Below, one piece after another: positions 52,221 through 61,353 of a DNA stretch of 64,000 bases; position 1 is the first letter of the stretch, and each line of letters begins with the position of its first letter. A program made the position numbers and the translations under genes. This DNA is from Thalassococcus profundi (GTDB lineage: Bacteria > Pseudomonadota > Alphaproteobacteria > Rhodobacterales > Rhodobacteraceae). The notes under the pieces were generated by a model. It was given only the letters and a program-made list of their open reading frames with translations, was not told where the DNA came from and searched no databases. Where the stretch lies: the NCBI RefSeq assembly GCF_003344785.1, contig NZ_QPMK01000008.1, forward strand, positions 13,440-77,439, given 5' to 3'.

Positions 52221-53480
52221 CTACGACACCGCGCGGCCCGTCGCAGATGTCCGCGTCACCTTTTCGTTCAGCATCGAAATGGCGGCACCGGCGACCAGCG
52301 CCCAGAACGGTGCGCTGATGTTCAGGAAGGACACGTTGGACATCGCCACGATCAGGGCGACGAAAGCGCCGATCTGGTGTCCCGCGTTGCGGTCAAAGGC
52401 CGATTGAAAGGCGCTGAGAAGAACGGTGATCATCGCCAGCCCTGCGACCGCGCCGATCAGCGGTCCGGGCAATGCCATGATCAGCGGGACCGCGACGCCT
52501 GCGAAGACACCGAACGCTGCAAAGAGCACACCGTTCAGCACGGTCGCTACATACCGGCCTTCGGGGTTCTCGCCGGCCTGATCCGAAGAACAGATCGCTG
52601 TCATCGGGCCTGCAATGTTGGCGTTGTGTCCACCGACTAGTCCGGCCAGCATGCCGCCGATGCCAGAGACAATCGTCATGGCGTTGATCGGAGGGCGGTA
52701 GCCTTCGGCATAGAGCACCCCGATGGCCTGGGCGTTTTCGGCGCCTATGACAAGGATCGCCAGCGGCACGGCGATGGCAAGAAACGCATCCAGCGTGAAC
52801 ACGGGGGCGGTGAACTCAGGGGCAACGAAGCTGATCGCCGCCTCTCCGCCCTGGAACCCGCCGGTGAACGCCACCGCGACAAGGCCGACCACCAGTGCAG
52901 TGAGAACCGGCGGCACGGCGCGCAGGAAACGCATGGACAGGAAGAAGGCGAGGGTTGCGGCGCCCACCACGATGGGCAGCTTCTCGATCGAGGTGACAGC
53001 CCCGATGCCGAAGCGGATGAGGGCCCCCGCGATCATCGCCATGACGATGGGCATCGGCAACCAGCGCATGACCCTCCCAATCAGCCCTGTGATGCCAAGG
53101 ATGAAGACCATCGCCCCGGCCATGAGGAAGGCGCCGACCGCCTGCTCGAACGGAAAAGTGCCAAGCGCCCCGGCAACCAGCGCGGCCCCCGGGATCGAAT
53201 AGGCCCCGGTGACAGGCAGCTTGTAGTAAAGCGCCATCACCAGGCTGATCAGCCCGCCGAGGCCGTAGATCGCCAGAAGCCAGGCCACGGTCTGTCCTTC
53301 GGTCAGACCGCCGTTGTTGGCCGCGCCGATGACAATCAGCGCCGGGCCCGAGCAGCCGAAGATCGCCGCGACCAGTCCTGCACTGGCGGTCTTGATCCCG
53401 AGCCATTCGCGCAGACCTGAAAGTCCCGCGCCAAAGCCGGGCCCCTTTTCGATCCATCCCGTCTGTTTTGTCTGTTCCAT
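52221..53480 (-). CDS. benE: BenE-family (benzoate/H+ symporter-like) transporter
   Basis: 419 residues with about 12 membrane segments. Family-like parts: ASAGLVAAIFGCSGPALIVI, YYKLPVTGAYSIPGAALVAG, WLPMPIVMAMIAGALIRFGI, VIGAENAQAIGVLYAEGYRP, and the GGHNANIAGPMTAICSSDQA segment, which includes the ICSS motif and GPMTAI seen in BenE proteins. BenE relatives import benzoate or similar aromatic acids. It is the last gene of an operon with enoyl-CoA hydratase, CoA ligase and a molybdenum hydroxylase, which supports import of an aromatic or heterocyclic acid. Confidence 0.85.
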   Translation of the reverse strand: MEQTKQTGWIEKGPGFGAGLSGLREWLGIKTASAGLVAAIFGCSGPALIVIGAANNGGLTEGQTVAWLLAIYGLGGLISLVMALYYKLPVTGAYSIPGAALVAGALGTFPFEQAVGAFLMAGAMVFILGITGLIGRVMRWLPMPIVMAMIAGALIRFGIGAVTSIEKLPIVVGAATLAFFLSMRFLRAVPPVLTALVVGLVAVAFTGGFQGGEAAISFVAPEFTAPVFTLDAFLAIAVPLAILVIGAENAQAIGVLYAEGYRPPINAMTIVSGIGGMLAGLVGGHNANIAGPMTAICSSDQAGENPEGRYVATVLNGVLFAAFGVFAGVAVPLIMALPGPLIGAVAGLAMITVLLSAFQSAFDRNAGHQIGAFVALIVAMSNVSFLNISAPFWALVAGAAISMLNEKVTRTSATGRAVS

Positions 53481-53515
53481 CTTGTGTTCCTCCCTTGGAA
53501 ATCGGTGTGGCCGGC

Positions 53516-54322
53516 TCAGCGACCGGTGAAGGCGGGCTTGCGCTTTTCGTGAAATGCTTCGACCCCCTCACGGAAATCGTCCGACTGGCGCAGGCGGCTG
53601 TAGTTAAGCCCCTCCATCTCGATCGCGGTGCTCAGCAGGGCGTCGTCAGTGTCGTTGAGCAGTTTCTTTGCGGTGCGCTGCGCCATCGGAGAGAAGCCGC
53701 GCAGTTCATCCACCAGATCGCTGACCGCCTGTTCCAGCGTCTCGTCGGGCACGCATTCCGTGGCGATACCCCAGTCCAGCGCTTGCTGACCCTTGATGCG
53801 CTTGGACCGCATTACGATGTCCTTCGTGCGTGTGACGCCGACAATCTTCTGCAGGCGGGCAGAGCCGCCCGATCCGGGGATCTGGCCCAGCTTCTGTTCG
53901 GGCAGGGCATAGCGGCAGGTCTCGGAGACGATGCGGAAATCGCAGGCCAGCGACAGCTCGAACCCGACCCCGAATGTGTAGCCACGATTGGCCGCGATCA
54001 CCGGTTTGGAGCAGCGCGCTGGTGCTGCGATGTTCCACGCAAGGTGCGAGACGTGCTCGGGGCTGGCCTCGAGGAAGCCCTTGATGTTGCCGCCGGACGA
54101 GAAGTGTTCGCCTTCGCCCGAAACGACGATGATGCGCACGCGGTCGTCGGCATCGAGCGCTTCGAACACGAGACGCAGCTGGTCGCGCGCGCCCATCGAG
54201 ATGACGTTGTAGGGCGGACGCGCAAGGATGATGTCGGCGCGTTCGTGGTCCGCGTCTAGCTGGACGTGGAAGCCGTCAAGCTCGGCAAGGCGGGGATCGC
54301 TGAAGGTCATTGGGTCTGTCAT
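53516..54322 (-). CDS. Enoyl-CoA hydratase/isomerase family protein
   Basis: 268 residues from ATG 54322 (AAAGAGA upstream). Crotonase-fold features: ILARPPYNVISMGARDQL, RIIVVSGEGEHFSSGGNIKG (oxyanion-hole region), NRGYTFGVGFELSLACDFRI (second oxyanion strand; usual GGG/AAG is RGY here) and LPEQKLGQIPGSGGSARLQK. The acidic pair position retains Glu in PEQKLG. It acts on a CoA thioester made by the neighbouring ligase. The end FREGVEAFHEKRKPAFTGR is the classic crotonase terminus. Confidence 0.88.
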   Translation of the reverse strand: MTDPMTFSDPRLAELDGFHVQLDADHERADIILARPPYNVISMGARDQLRLVFEALDADDRVRIIVVSGEGEHFSSGGNIKGFLEASPEHVSHLAWNIAAPARCSKPVIAANRGYTFGVGFELSLACDFRIVSETCRYALPEQKLGQIPGSGGSARLQKIVGVTRTKDIVMRSKRIKGQQALDWGIATECVPDETLEQAVSDLVDELRGFSPMAQRTAKKLLNDTDDALLSTAIEMEGLNYSRLRQSDDFREGVEAFHEKRKPAFTGR

Positions 54323-54339
54323 GTCAGTCTCTTTCTGTT

Positions 54340-55869
54340 TCAGGCAGGGGTGTTTTCCGGGGTCTCGGGTTCGTATTCGCCCGCGACGAGCAGGCGGCGC
54401 AGCAGCTTGCCGACCGGAGATTTCGGGATGTCGCGGACGAAGACGTAGCGGCGGGGGCGCCGGAAATTCGACAGGTCGGAGCGACGGCAATGCGCATCGA
54501 GGTCGTCTTCGCTGACCGTGTCCTTGCGCTTGATGAAGGCGGTCACGACCTTGCCCCAGCGTTCGTCCGGCAGGCCGACAACGGCGACCTCGGCCACCGC
54601 GGGATGCAGCGACAGGCAGCTTTCCACCTCCACCGGAGAGACGTTCTCGCCGCCGGTGATGATCATGTCGTCGGCGCGCCCGGTGACGAACAGATCGCCG
54701 TCCTCGTCGAAATGCCCGCAATCGCCGGTAAAATACCAACCGCCGCGGATCGCCTTGCTGTCTGCCTCGGGCCGGTTCCAATATCCCTCGAACGCCTCAT
54801 CGCCCTGCATCGAGGCAACGATCTCCCCTTCCTCGCCGGGGGCGCAGGTCTGGCTGGCATCCTCGGCGCCCAGAGGGACCACGCGGAGGCGCTGGTTGAT
54901 CGCCGCGCGCCCGGCGGATCCGGGTTTGGCGGTGGCGTCCTGACAGATGGAAAAGGTGTAGATCTCTGACGACCCGTAGTGGTTCACGAAGAGCTCGGGC
55001 TGAAAGGTCTCCGCCAGCTTGCGCAGAAGTCCATCGGTCATCGACGCGCCGGCAAAGCCCAGCTTGCGCACGCTTGCCACCCGGTCGGGAGTGAAATCGG
55101 TATGGTGGACGATGTCGTGGTAGAGCGTGGGCACCAGGTAAAGATTGGTGACGGCGTGCTGTTCGATGGCATGCAGCGCGCCCGGCACGTCGAAGCGGGG
55201 CAGGCAGACGAAGGCGCCGCCGATGACACTGGCAGACAGGAGGGACCGGACGCCCATCGTGTGATAGAGCGGCATGACTCCCAACGTGCGTTCCCCCTGA
55301 CCGTACATGTTCTGCGCCACATGTGCGATGGCAGCGGCGCGCTCGGCCCGGTGCCGGCGCGGCACGCCCTTGGGTTTGGACGTGGTGCCGGAGGTATAGA
55401 GCATGACCGACAGATCTTCGGCCGAAGCGTGCGGCGCGGCATCTGGCGCCTTTCCCGCCAGCATGTCCGAGAGTCCGCCATTACCGTGCAGCGGCAGGAC
55501 GGTCAGACCGGCGGCCAGGGCGGACCCGCGCACGGCCTCTGCGGCGGCATCGTCGTGCACCAGGGCCTTGGCGGCGCTGTCGCTGAGCGCATGGTCAAGC
55601 TCATCCGCGGTGACGCGCCAGTTAACCGGCGTGATCACTAGTCCGGCCAGTTGGCAGGCCCAGTGCAGGGACGCGTTTTCCCAGCGGTTCTGCATCGCCG
55701 TGACGAGAGTGTCGCCCTTGCGCAGCCCGATCTGGCCGAGTCCGTCAACCAGGGCACTGATCCGTGCAAACCATTCTGCGTAGGTCAGCATCAGGTCGCC
55801 TTCGGCAATGGCCATGGCGCCTGGATCGCGTTCGACGGACGCGATAAAGCTGGTTCCGAGGTCAAGCAT
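54340..55869 (-). CDS. AMP-forming acyl/aryl-CoA ligase
   Basis: 509 residues from ATG 55869 (GGGAGG 8 bases upstream). Core motifs: MLYTSGTTSKPKGVPRRH (P-loop), VNHYGSSEIYTFS, GGWYFTGDCGHFDEDGDLFV, GRADDMIITGGENVSPVEVE (hinge) and the catalytic Lys near the end, KSPVGKLLRR. It adenylates and thioesterifies a carboxylic acid, most likely the compound imported by the BenE-type transporter; the size and operon fit benzoate- or heterocyclic-acid CoA ligases. It overlaps the end of the 2Fe-2S subunit gene by 8 bases. Confidence 0.9.
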   Translation of the reverse strand: MLDLGTSFIASVERDPGAMAIAEGDLMLTYAEWFARISALVDGLGQIGLRKGDTLVTAMQNRWENASLHWACQLAGLVITPVNWRVTADELDHALSDSAAKALVHDDAAAEAVRGSALAAGLTVLPLHGNGGLSDMLAGKAPDAAPHASAEDLSVMLYTSGTTSKPKGVPRRHRAERAAAIAHVAQNMYGQGERTLGVMPLYHTMGVRSLLSASVIGGAFVCLPRFDVPGALHAIEQHAVTNLYLVPTLYHDIVHHTDFTPDRVASVRKLGFAGASMTDGLLRKLAETFQPELFVNHYGSSEIYTFSICQDATAKPGSAGRAAINQRLRVVPLGAEDASQTCAPGEEGEIVASMQGDEAFEGYWNRPEADSKAIRGGWYFTGDCGHFDEDGDLFVTGRADDMIITGGENVSPVEVESCLSLHPAVAEVAVVGLPDERWGKVVTAFIKRKDTVSEDDLDAHCRRSDLSNFRRPRRYVFVRDIPKSPVGKLLRRLLVAGEYEPETPENTPA

Positions 55870-56368
55870 CGATTGGTCCTCCCTTGATGCGATTGCGAGC
55901 GGCGAGCGCCGCCTGGACGATCGGCGCATAGCCGGTGCAGCGGCACAGATGGCCCGACAGCGCTTCACGAATGGTGGCCTCGTCGGCCTCTGGCTGGGAT
56001 GCGAACAGTGCGTCCAAGGTCATCAGGATCCCCGCCGTGCAGAACCCGCACTGCAGGGCGAAATGTTCGCGAAAGGCGGCTTGCAGCGGCGACAGCTCCG
56101 GCCCCTCGGCCAGCGCTTCGACGGTGCGGATGTCACAGCCTTGGGCCTGCTGGGCGAGCATCAGACACGCCCGGACGGGTGCGCCGTCCACCTGCACCGT
56201 GCAGGCGCCGCAGACGCCGTGTTCACAGCCGACATGGGTGCCGGTTGCGCCGATCTCGTGGCGCAGCAGGTCGCTGAGCAGCATGCGCGGTGGGGCCTCG
56301 GGCGATACCGCCCGCCCGTTCAGCGTAAAGCGGACCGCCGGTTTTTCGTCCTTCGTCAGTCGCGGCAT
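55862..56368 (-). CDS. Molybdenum hydroxylase, 2Fe-2S small subunit (CoxS/HcrC type)
   Basis: 168 residues. The plant-type [2Fe-2S] cluster has Cys48, 53, 56 and 68 (GCEHGVCGACTVQVDGAPV plus ACLM) and the second cluster has Cys107, 110, 142 and 144 (QCGFCTAGILM, LCRCTGYAPI). It passes electrons between the molybdenum centre and the FAD subunit. It overlaps the medium subunit by 13 bases and the ligase by 8, so the module and ligase are co-translated. Confidence 0.94.
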   Translation of the reverse strand: MPRLTKDEKPAVRFTLNGRAVSPEAPPRMLLSDLLRHEIGATGTHVGCEHGVCGACTVQVDGAPVRACLMLAQQAQGCDIRTVEALAEGPELSPLQAAFREHFALQCGFCTAGILMTLDALFASQPEADEATIREALSGHLCRCTGYAPIVQAALAARNRIKGGPIDA

Positions 56369-57183
56369 GAAAGGGCCTCCTTCAAGGTTGTGCGGCCCAA
56401 CCGGCGGACCAGATCGCGGCGGTACCGCGCAGTGGCGTGCAGGTCGTCGCGGGCCTGCAGATGCCAGGCGAATTCGTTCAGCCTGTCATCGCGGCCGGTC
56501 GTGTCGGCGGGCAGATCGAGCGTCTGCGGCGTGTCGGCGACGCCGCCTACGGTCAGCGTGCTGCTGCCATCGGGCCGGGCGATAGCGGCGCAGGCCACGA
56601 TGGCAAAATCGCCGTGGCGGCGGGCGACTTCGCGGAAGGCGTAACCGGTGCCCTGCTTCCGCGCCGGTATGGATACGGAGGTGATCATTTCACCCGGGGC
56701 GAGGTCGGTGGACATCATGCCCTGGAAAAAATCCCGTGCCGCGACGGTCCGCGTCTTGCGACGGCGGCGCAGTGTCACCGTGCCGCCGAGCGCGAGCAGG
56801 CAAAGCGGCAGTTCGGCGCTGGGATCGGCATGAGCGACAGAGCCGCAGACCGTCCCGCGATTGCGCAGCTGAGTATGGCCGACCCAGGAGATTGCCGCGC
56901 GGACCAGTGGCAGGCGGTCGGCCAGATCGGGCCAGGATTCGAGCGTGGCCTGACGCACGGCCGCGCCGATGATGATCTGATCGCCCTTGGCTTCGATTCT
57001 TGACAGCTCCGGAATTCGGGTGATGTCGACCAGCGTGGCGGGGCGTGCCAGGCGCATGTTGAGCATCGGCACCAGCGACTGGCCGCCGGCGATGACGCGG
57101 GCGTCAGATCCGCCTTCTTGCAGCGCGTCCAAAGCTTCGCTCAGGTCAGTGGCGGCGACGTAATCGAACGGGGCGGGTTTCAT
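56356..57183 (-). CDS. Molybdenum hydroxylase, FAD-binding medium subunit (CoxM type)
   Basis: 275 residues from ATG 57183, sharing ATGA with the large-subunit stop. FAD motifs VIAGGQSLVPMLNMRLARPA (32-51) and TVCGSVAHADPSAELPLCLL (~115-134), then TLRRRRKTRTVAARDFFQGM and the CO_deh_flav_C domain. There is no [4Fe-4S] insert as found in 4-hydroxybenzoyl-CoA reductase beta subunits, so that reductive enzyme is less likely and a hydroxylase is favoured. Confidence 0.92.
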   Translation of the reverse strand: MKPAPFDYVAATDLSEALDALQEGGSDARVIAGGQSLVPMLNMRLARPATLVDITRIPELSRIEAKGDQIIIGAAVRQATLESWPDLADRLPLVRAAISWVGHTQLRNRGTVCGSVAHADPSAELPLCLLALGGTVTLRRRRKTRTVAARDFFQGMMSTDLAPGEMITSVSIPARKQGTGYAFREVARRHGDFAIVACAAIARPDGSSTLTVGGVADTPQTLDLPADTTGRDDRLNEFAWHLQARDDLHATARYRRDLVRRLGRTTLKEALSCRD

Positions 57184-60164
57184 GTCCGGCCTCCTTTCGC
57201 GATGCGGTTGAGAAGACCTCTCAGGCGCGCGATCGGGCCGTTGCCTGCGCCGCCGCCGCAATGGCGGGCCAAAGCGCGGAAGAATTCGCCGATCACGACC
57301 TTGGCCGCGCCATCCAGAAGGCGTCCGCCGACCGACGCGACCTTGCCGCCGATTTCGGCCTCGTAACGATAGGTGATCTCAGTGCCATCACCGGTGTCGG
57401 TGAGGGTTACGCGACCGTGCCCGCCGCCAGTTCCAAGCGCGCCGACGGCTTGGCCTGACAGGGTGACAGCGTTCGGCGGATCGAGGTCCGACAATTCGAT
57501 ATCGGCCTTGTAGCGGCCCCGCACCGGTCCGACGCCCAGCGTCACATCAGCCTTGAACCGGGTCTCATCGACCTTCTGCACCCCATGCGAGCCGGGAATG
57601 ATCGCATCCAGCGTCGCCGGATCGAGCAGCATTTTCCACACGTCCTCGCGGCTGGCCTGCACCAGGGCGCGGCCTTCGCCCGTGAGTTTTCGGCCACCCG
57701 AAGTGGCTTCCGCCTTCGTCTCGGGCACCGGCTCTTTCGGCTCTGGCTCTTCGCCATGGATCAGCGGGGCGAGTTTGGCCGCGGTCACGGGCAACACGAT
57801 GTTTGGCGCGTCGCCTTCAGGGGCAAGCGCATCGGCCACGGCGTTGGCGATGCAGACAGGTGTGGACATGCAGTTGCCTTCGCCCACGCCCTTGGCCCCA
57901 AGCGGGGTGAAGGGAGAGGGGGTCTCGTGATGCAGGATGACCGGCTCGGGCACCTCCATCACCGTCGGCAGGAGGTAGTCTGCGAGCGTACCCGACCGAA
58001 AGGATCCATCCTCTCCGTAGGCGTATTCTTCGAGAAACGCCGCGCCGACGGCCTGGGCGAAACCGCCGCGCACCTGGCCATCGACCATGGCGGGGTGCAG
58101 GATGCGCCCGCAGTCATGCATCGTCACGTAGCGGTCGATCCTGGGTTCTGCGGTGTCGGGGTCGATCTCGATCCCGCAGAAATCGAAGATGAACCCGTGG
58201 CAGAGCGACGAATTGATGCCGTCATCGGCTGTTGGCGCCTCCAACTCCGGCGGTGTCCAAAAGACCGTCTCGCGCAGCGTCTGTCCCACATCGTCCGGGA
58301 GGGTGCCGGGGGACCAATGGGCCGTCGCGGCCACACGCGCAAACGACAGGCTGTTGTCGGGGTTCTGCGCCGCGCCGATACGCCCCGCGTCAAAGGTGAC
58401 ATCCGACGCGCCGATGTTGAGCTGCGAGGCGGCGACCTTGGCGAGCTTGTCCCGAAGCCGGGTCGCAGCGATTTCGGTCGCACCCGCAACGGCCGGGGCA
58501 AAGCGCGAGGCATAGTTGCCCGACGCGATGGACCAGGCGTCGCGCATCGTGTCCACGTCGGCCAGAACGCGCACCGCGTCCAGCGGCAGGCCGAACTTGT
58601 CAGCCACCACCTGGGCCAGCACGGTCCTGTGTCCCTGGCCCTGCGGGACCGAGGCGACCTTGACCGTCACCGATCCCAACGGGTCGATGGCGACCGTCGC
58701 GGTGGCCTGAGCACCGTTTTTCGGTCCTGCCTTTGCGCGCTCCTCGGAACTCAGAACCGTAGTGATGTAGCCCATGTTCGATACCGACGGCTCGACCACG
58801 CAGGCAAAGCCGATACCGTAGCGGCGGCCCTCTGCGCGCGCCGTGTCGCGGCGGGCATAAAGCTCGGCCAATCCGCCTTCATCCACGGCGCGCGCCATAG
58901 CCGCGGCGTAGTCGCCCGAGTCGAGCAGTGCCCCGGTGGCTGTCCGGTACGGGAAGGCGTCCGCCGGAACGAGGTTGCGGCGGATGACGTCGAGCCGGTC
59001 CAGCCCCAGCTGCCGCGCGATCGTGTCCATCAGGCGCTCGAGCGCGAAATAAATCTGCGGGCCGCCGAATCCGCGATTGAGCCCCGTGGGGGTCTTGTTG
59101 GTCAGCACCACGCGATTGCGGATTGCCACGTTCGCGATGTCATAGGCCCCGGTCATGTTGCCGTGCATCCGGTAAAGCGTGGCGGGCTCGGGCGCGCGCA
59201 GATGGGCGCCGCAATCCTCGATCTGGTCCCAGTCGAGAGCCGTGATGCGGCCATCCGCCTCGACCGCCGCCTCGATCCGGGTCTGGCGGTTGGTCGCAGA
59301 GACGCTGGCCGAAAGATGTTCCAGGCGATCCTCGATCCACTTGACCGGCGCGCCGGCGATTCGGGCGGCGACGCCAGAAAGGATCATGTAGGGAAAGACG
59401 CCCTGCTTGATCCCGAAGGACCCGCCGGAGTCCGGCGGCGTGCGCAGGCGAAGCCGGTTTCCCGGAACCTGCAGGGATCGCGCCACGACCGCGTGGATCG
59501 AAAACGGTCCCTGGAAGTTCGCGGTGATGTCGTAGGCGTCCTCGCCGGGCTCGTAGCGCGCGATAACGCCATAGGTTTCGATGGGTGTACAGGCGCTGCG
59601 CGGATAAGTGACGTCGATGCCGATCCGGTGCGGCGCGGCGTCGAAAGCGGTCTCGGGATCGCCGTAGCGGAAGCGGCGCTCGTTGATCAGATTGCTCCCA
59701 AGGCTCTGGTGCAGAACCGGCGCGTCGTCGGCCAAGGCGCGAACCGGGTCCACCACCGCAGTCAGCGGCGAATAGTCGACCTCGACCAGATCCGCGGCAT
59801 CCTCGGCCAGGTACCGGTCGGTCGCGACGACCATGGCCACCGGCTCTCCGACATAGCGCACGCGGTCCACGGCGATCGGCCAGCACTCAACGTTGGCCTT
59901 CACCCCCACGGTCATGGAGCGGATGTAGCGGGTCACGTCCTGCCCGGTGATGACCGCGGCCACGCCCGGCGCCCTTGTCGCCGCGGTCACATCCACGGAT
60001 TTGATGTCGGCATGGCCGTGTGGCGCGCGAACGAAGGCCACTGCGAGCGTTCCGGTCGCGACGGGCAGATCGTCGATAAACTGTCCGCGTCCCGACACCA
60101 GCGCGGCATCCTCGATGCGTTCGACGGACCGGCCCAATAGCGGTTCTGTAGCGGTATCTTTCAT
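57180..60164 (-). CDS. Molybdenum hydroxylase large subunit fused to a CoxG (SRPBCC) domain
   Basis: 994 residues. Residues ~1-790 are the xanthine-oxidase-family molybdopterin subunit (RIEDAALVSGRGQFIDDL, RYVGEPVAMVVATDRYLAED, TPPDSGGSFGIKQGVFPYMI, TGLNRGFGGPQIYFALERLM, and PLGAKGVGEGNCMSTPVCIA with the catalytic Glu). The CO dehydrogenase active loop AYxCSFR is absent, so it is not a form I CODH. Residues ~815-960 are a CoxG/SRPBCC domain (LTGEGRALVQASREDVWKML, PNAVTLSGQAVGALGTGGGH), normally a separate protein that helps membrane attachment. The fused form should tether or load the enzyme. Substrate unknown, probably an aromatic ring compound. Confidence 0.9.
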   Translation of the reverse strand: MKDTATEPLLGRSVERIEDAALVSGRGQFIDDLPVATGTLAVAFVRAPHGHADIKSVDVTAATRAPGVAAVITGQDVTRYIRSMTVGVKANVECWPIAVDRVRYVGEPVAMVVATDRYLAEDAADLVEVDYSPLTAVVDPVRALADDAPVLHQSLGSNLINERRFRYGDPETAFDAAPHRIGIDVTYPRSACTPIETYGVIARYEPGEDAYDITANFQGPFSIHAVVARSLQVPGNRLRLRTPPDSGGSFGIKQGVFPYMILSGVAARIAGAPVKWIEDRLEHLSASVSATNRQTRIEAAVEADGRITALDWDQIEDCGAHLRAPEPATLYRMHGNMTGAYDIANVAIRNRVVLTNKTPTGLNRGFGGPQIYFALERLMDTIARQLGLDRLDVIRRNLVPADAFPYRTATGALLDSGDYAAAMARAVDEGGLAELYARRDTARAEGRRYGIGFACVVEPSVSNMGYITTVLSSEERAKAGPKNGAQATATVAIDPLGSVTVKVASVPQGQGHRTVLAQVVADKFGLPLDAVRVLADVDTMRDAWSIASGNYASRFAPAVAGATEIAATRLRDKLAKVAASQLNIGASDVTFDAGRIGAAQNPDNSLSFARVAATAHWSPGTLPDDVGQTLRETVFWTPPELEAPTADDGINSSLCHGFIFDFCGIEIDPDTAEPRIDRYVTMHDCGRILHPAMVDGQVRGGFAQAVGAAFLEEYAYGEDGSFRSGTLADYLLPTVMEVPEPVILHHETPSPFTPLGAKGVGEGNCMSTPVCIANAVADALAPEGDAPNIVLPVTAAKLAPLIHGEEPEPKEPVPETKAEATSGGRKLTGEGRALVQASREDVWKMLLDPATLDAIIPGSHGVQKVDETRFKADVTLGVGPVRGRYKADIELSDLDPPNAVTLSGQAVGALGTGGGHGRVTLTDTGDGTEITYRYEAEIGGKVASVGGRLLDGAAKVVIGEFFRALARHCGGGAGNGPIARLRGLLNRIAKGGRT

Positions 60165-60245
60165 GTCTCCTCCCGGCTTGGCATGAGCAAGCCCTTGGCA
60201 GAGGAGGCTACAGTTGGGGTCTGTGGGGCCGCGATCCCGTGGCGT

Positions 60246-60261
60246 CTCGGAACTTACCGAG
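60246..60261 (-). terminator. Small hairpin between the AraC regulator and the hydroxylase operon
   Basis: CTCGG (60246-60250), AACTTA, CCGAG (60257-60261), flanked by repeated GGCGTCTC. On the minus strand it follows the AraC stop by 11 bases. The stem is short, so it may only attenuate transcription into the hydroxylase genes. Confidence 0.35.
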
Positions 60262-60272
60262 GCGTCTCAAAA

Positions 60273-61124
60273 TCAGCCGTCGCGGAGTGCAGAGACAGCG
60301 CGGAACGTGCGCGGCGAAGAGCCTGCGTGGTCATGAAAGAAACGCGAGAAATGCGCGGGCACGGAGAATCCCAGCTCTTCGGAGATGGTTGAAAAGCTCC
60401 GGTTTTCGTTGGCGACGGCCTGCACCGCGCGTTCGACGCGCAGCGTATTCAGATAGACACGGGGAGAAATTCCCATGGCCGTTTCGAAGAGTCGGAAGAA
60501 ATGCGCGCGCGATAATCCGGCGTCGCGCGACAGCGCCTCCATCGAGGTGATGTTGGCTGGATCGGCACGCATCAGGTCAAGCGCTTTCACAATCCGCCTG
60601 TCGGTCGCGCGTAGCGCGTTTGCCCGGGAGCGCAGGGACTGTCGCACGGAGCGCCAATGCACCGAGCGTTCGATGATCGACACCATCAGCCGTCCGATCA
60701 AGCGCTCATGTGTCTCCGCATCCGCGGGCGCATGCACCATCGCCTCGGCCGTTTCGCCCACCTGGCGGCGGATTTGCGGCGTGATCGCTCCGCCCGGCTG
60801 TGGAAAGAAGCCGGGTGCTCCACTGGCCTGCCAGTTGCCGCGAAACGCACCCAGCCAGGTGGGCTCTATATAGAGTGCGAGTATGATCGTCGGCGGCTGG
60901 TCGCCGCGATGGACGTAGCTGTGATGTTCCCAGGCGTTGATCAGAACGGCGTTCTCGTCAGTGAGAGCGACGCGGCGCCCGTTCACATCGAACTCCGTAT
61001 CCGCGCCTTCGACTTTCATAAGCACATGGCATTGCGCATGGGCATGCTTTACCAAGGGCCGGTCCATATCAAGGAGTGCGACCCGGCCGAACGTCCCTAT
61101 GGCGATCCTGAGCGCAGATGACAT
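60273..61124 (-). CDS. AraC-family regulator with cupin-like sensor
   Basis: 283 residues from ATG 61124. The N-terminal ~130 residues are cupin-like (DMDRPLVKHAHAQCHVLMKV, VALTDENAVLINAWEHHSYV). The C-terminal HTH_18 lies at ~180-275 (KALDLMRADPANITSMEALS, RDAGLSRAHFFRLFETAMGI, TISEELGFSVPAHFSRFFHD). It is the first gene reading into the minus-strand hydroxylase/ligase operon and is the likely activator of that operon. Direct repeats between 61136 and 61198 lie just upstream of its start and may be its sites. Confidence 0.88.
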   Translation of the reverse strand: MSSALRIAIGTFGRVALLDMDRPLVKHAHAQCHVLMKVEGADTEFDVNGRRVALTDENAVLINAWEHHSYVHRGDQPPTIILALYIEPTWLGAFRGNWQASGAPGFFPQPGGAITPQIRRQVGETAEAMVHAPADAETHERLIGRLMVSIIERSVHWRSVRQSLRSRANALRATDRRIVKALDLMRADPANITSMEALSRDAGLSRAHFFRLFETAMGISPRVYLNTLRVERAVQAVANENRSFSTISEELGFSVPAHFSRFFHDHAGSSPRTFRAVSALRDG

Positions 61125-61135
61125 TTGAAATTCTT

Positions 61136-61198
61136 AGCAGGTCCTTGCCATCGGTCAATGATCGGTGACATCTGCCCGAGAGTTGGTAGCAGGTGCTT
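61136..61198. promoter_or_regulatory. Direct repeats upstream of the AraC regulator
   Basis: AGCAGGTCCTT (61136-61146) and AGCAGGTGCTT (61188-61198) are near-identical, 52 bases (about five turns) apart. Between them ATCGGT occurs at 61150 and 61161, 11 bases apart. This 229-base divergent region also serves the RND operon. Confidence 0.42.
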
Positions 61199-61353
61199 CG
61201 CGGAGTATAGAAGCCCCACGATCCTGGTTTCGATGCTCGGCAGCGTATTGCTGTCCGACCCAAGGAATCATCGCCGGACGCTGGTGTCCCTGATAACACC
61301 CAACCGCACGAATGAAACGGCCGACGGGATGCGCGGCCTCGAGGATCACTGAC

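Noticed and set aside
57180-60164. Form I CO dehydrogenase (CoxL)
   Set aside because: The AYxCSFR active-site loop is absent; the corresponding loop reads GLNRGFGG.
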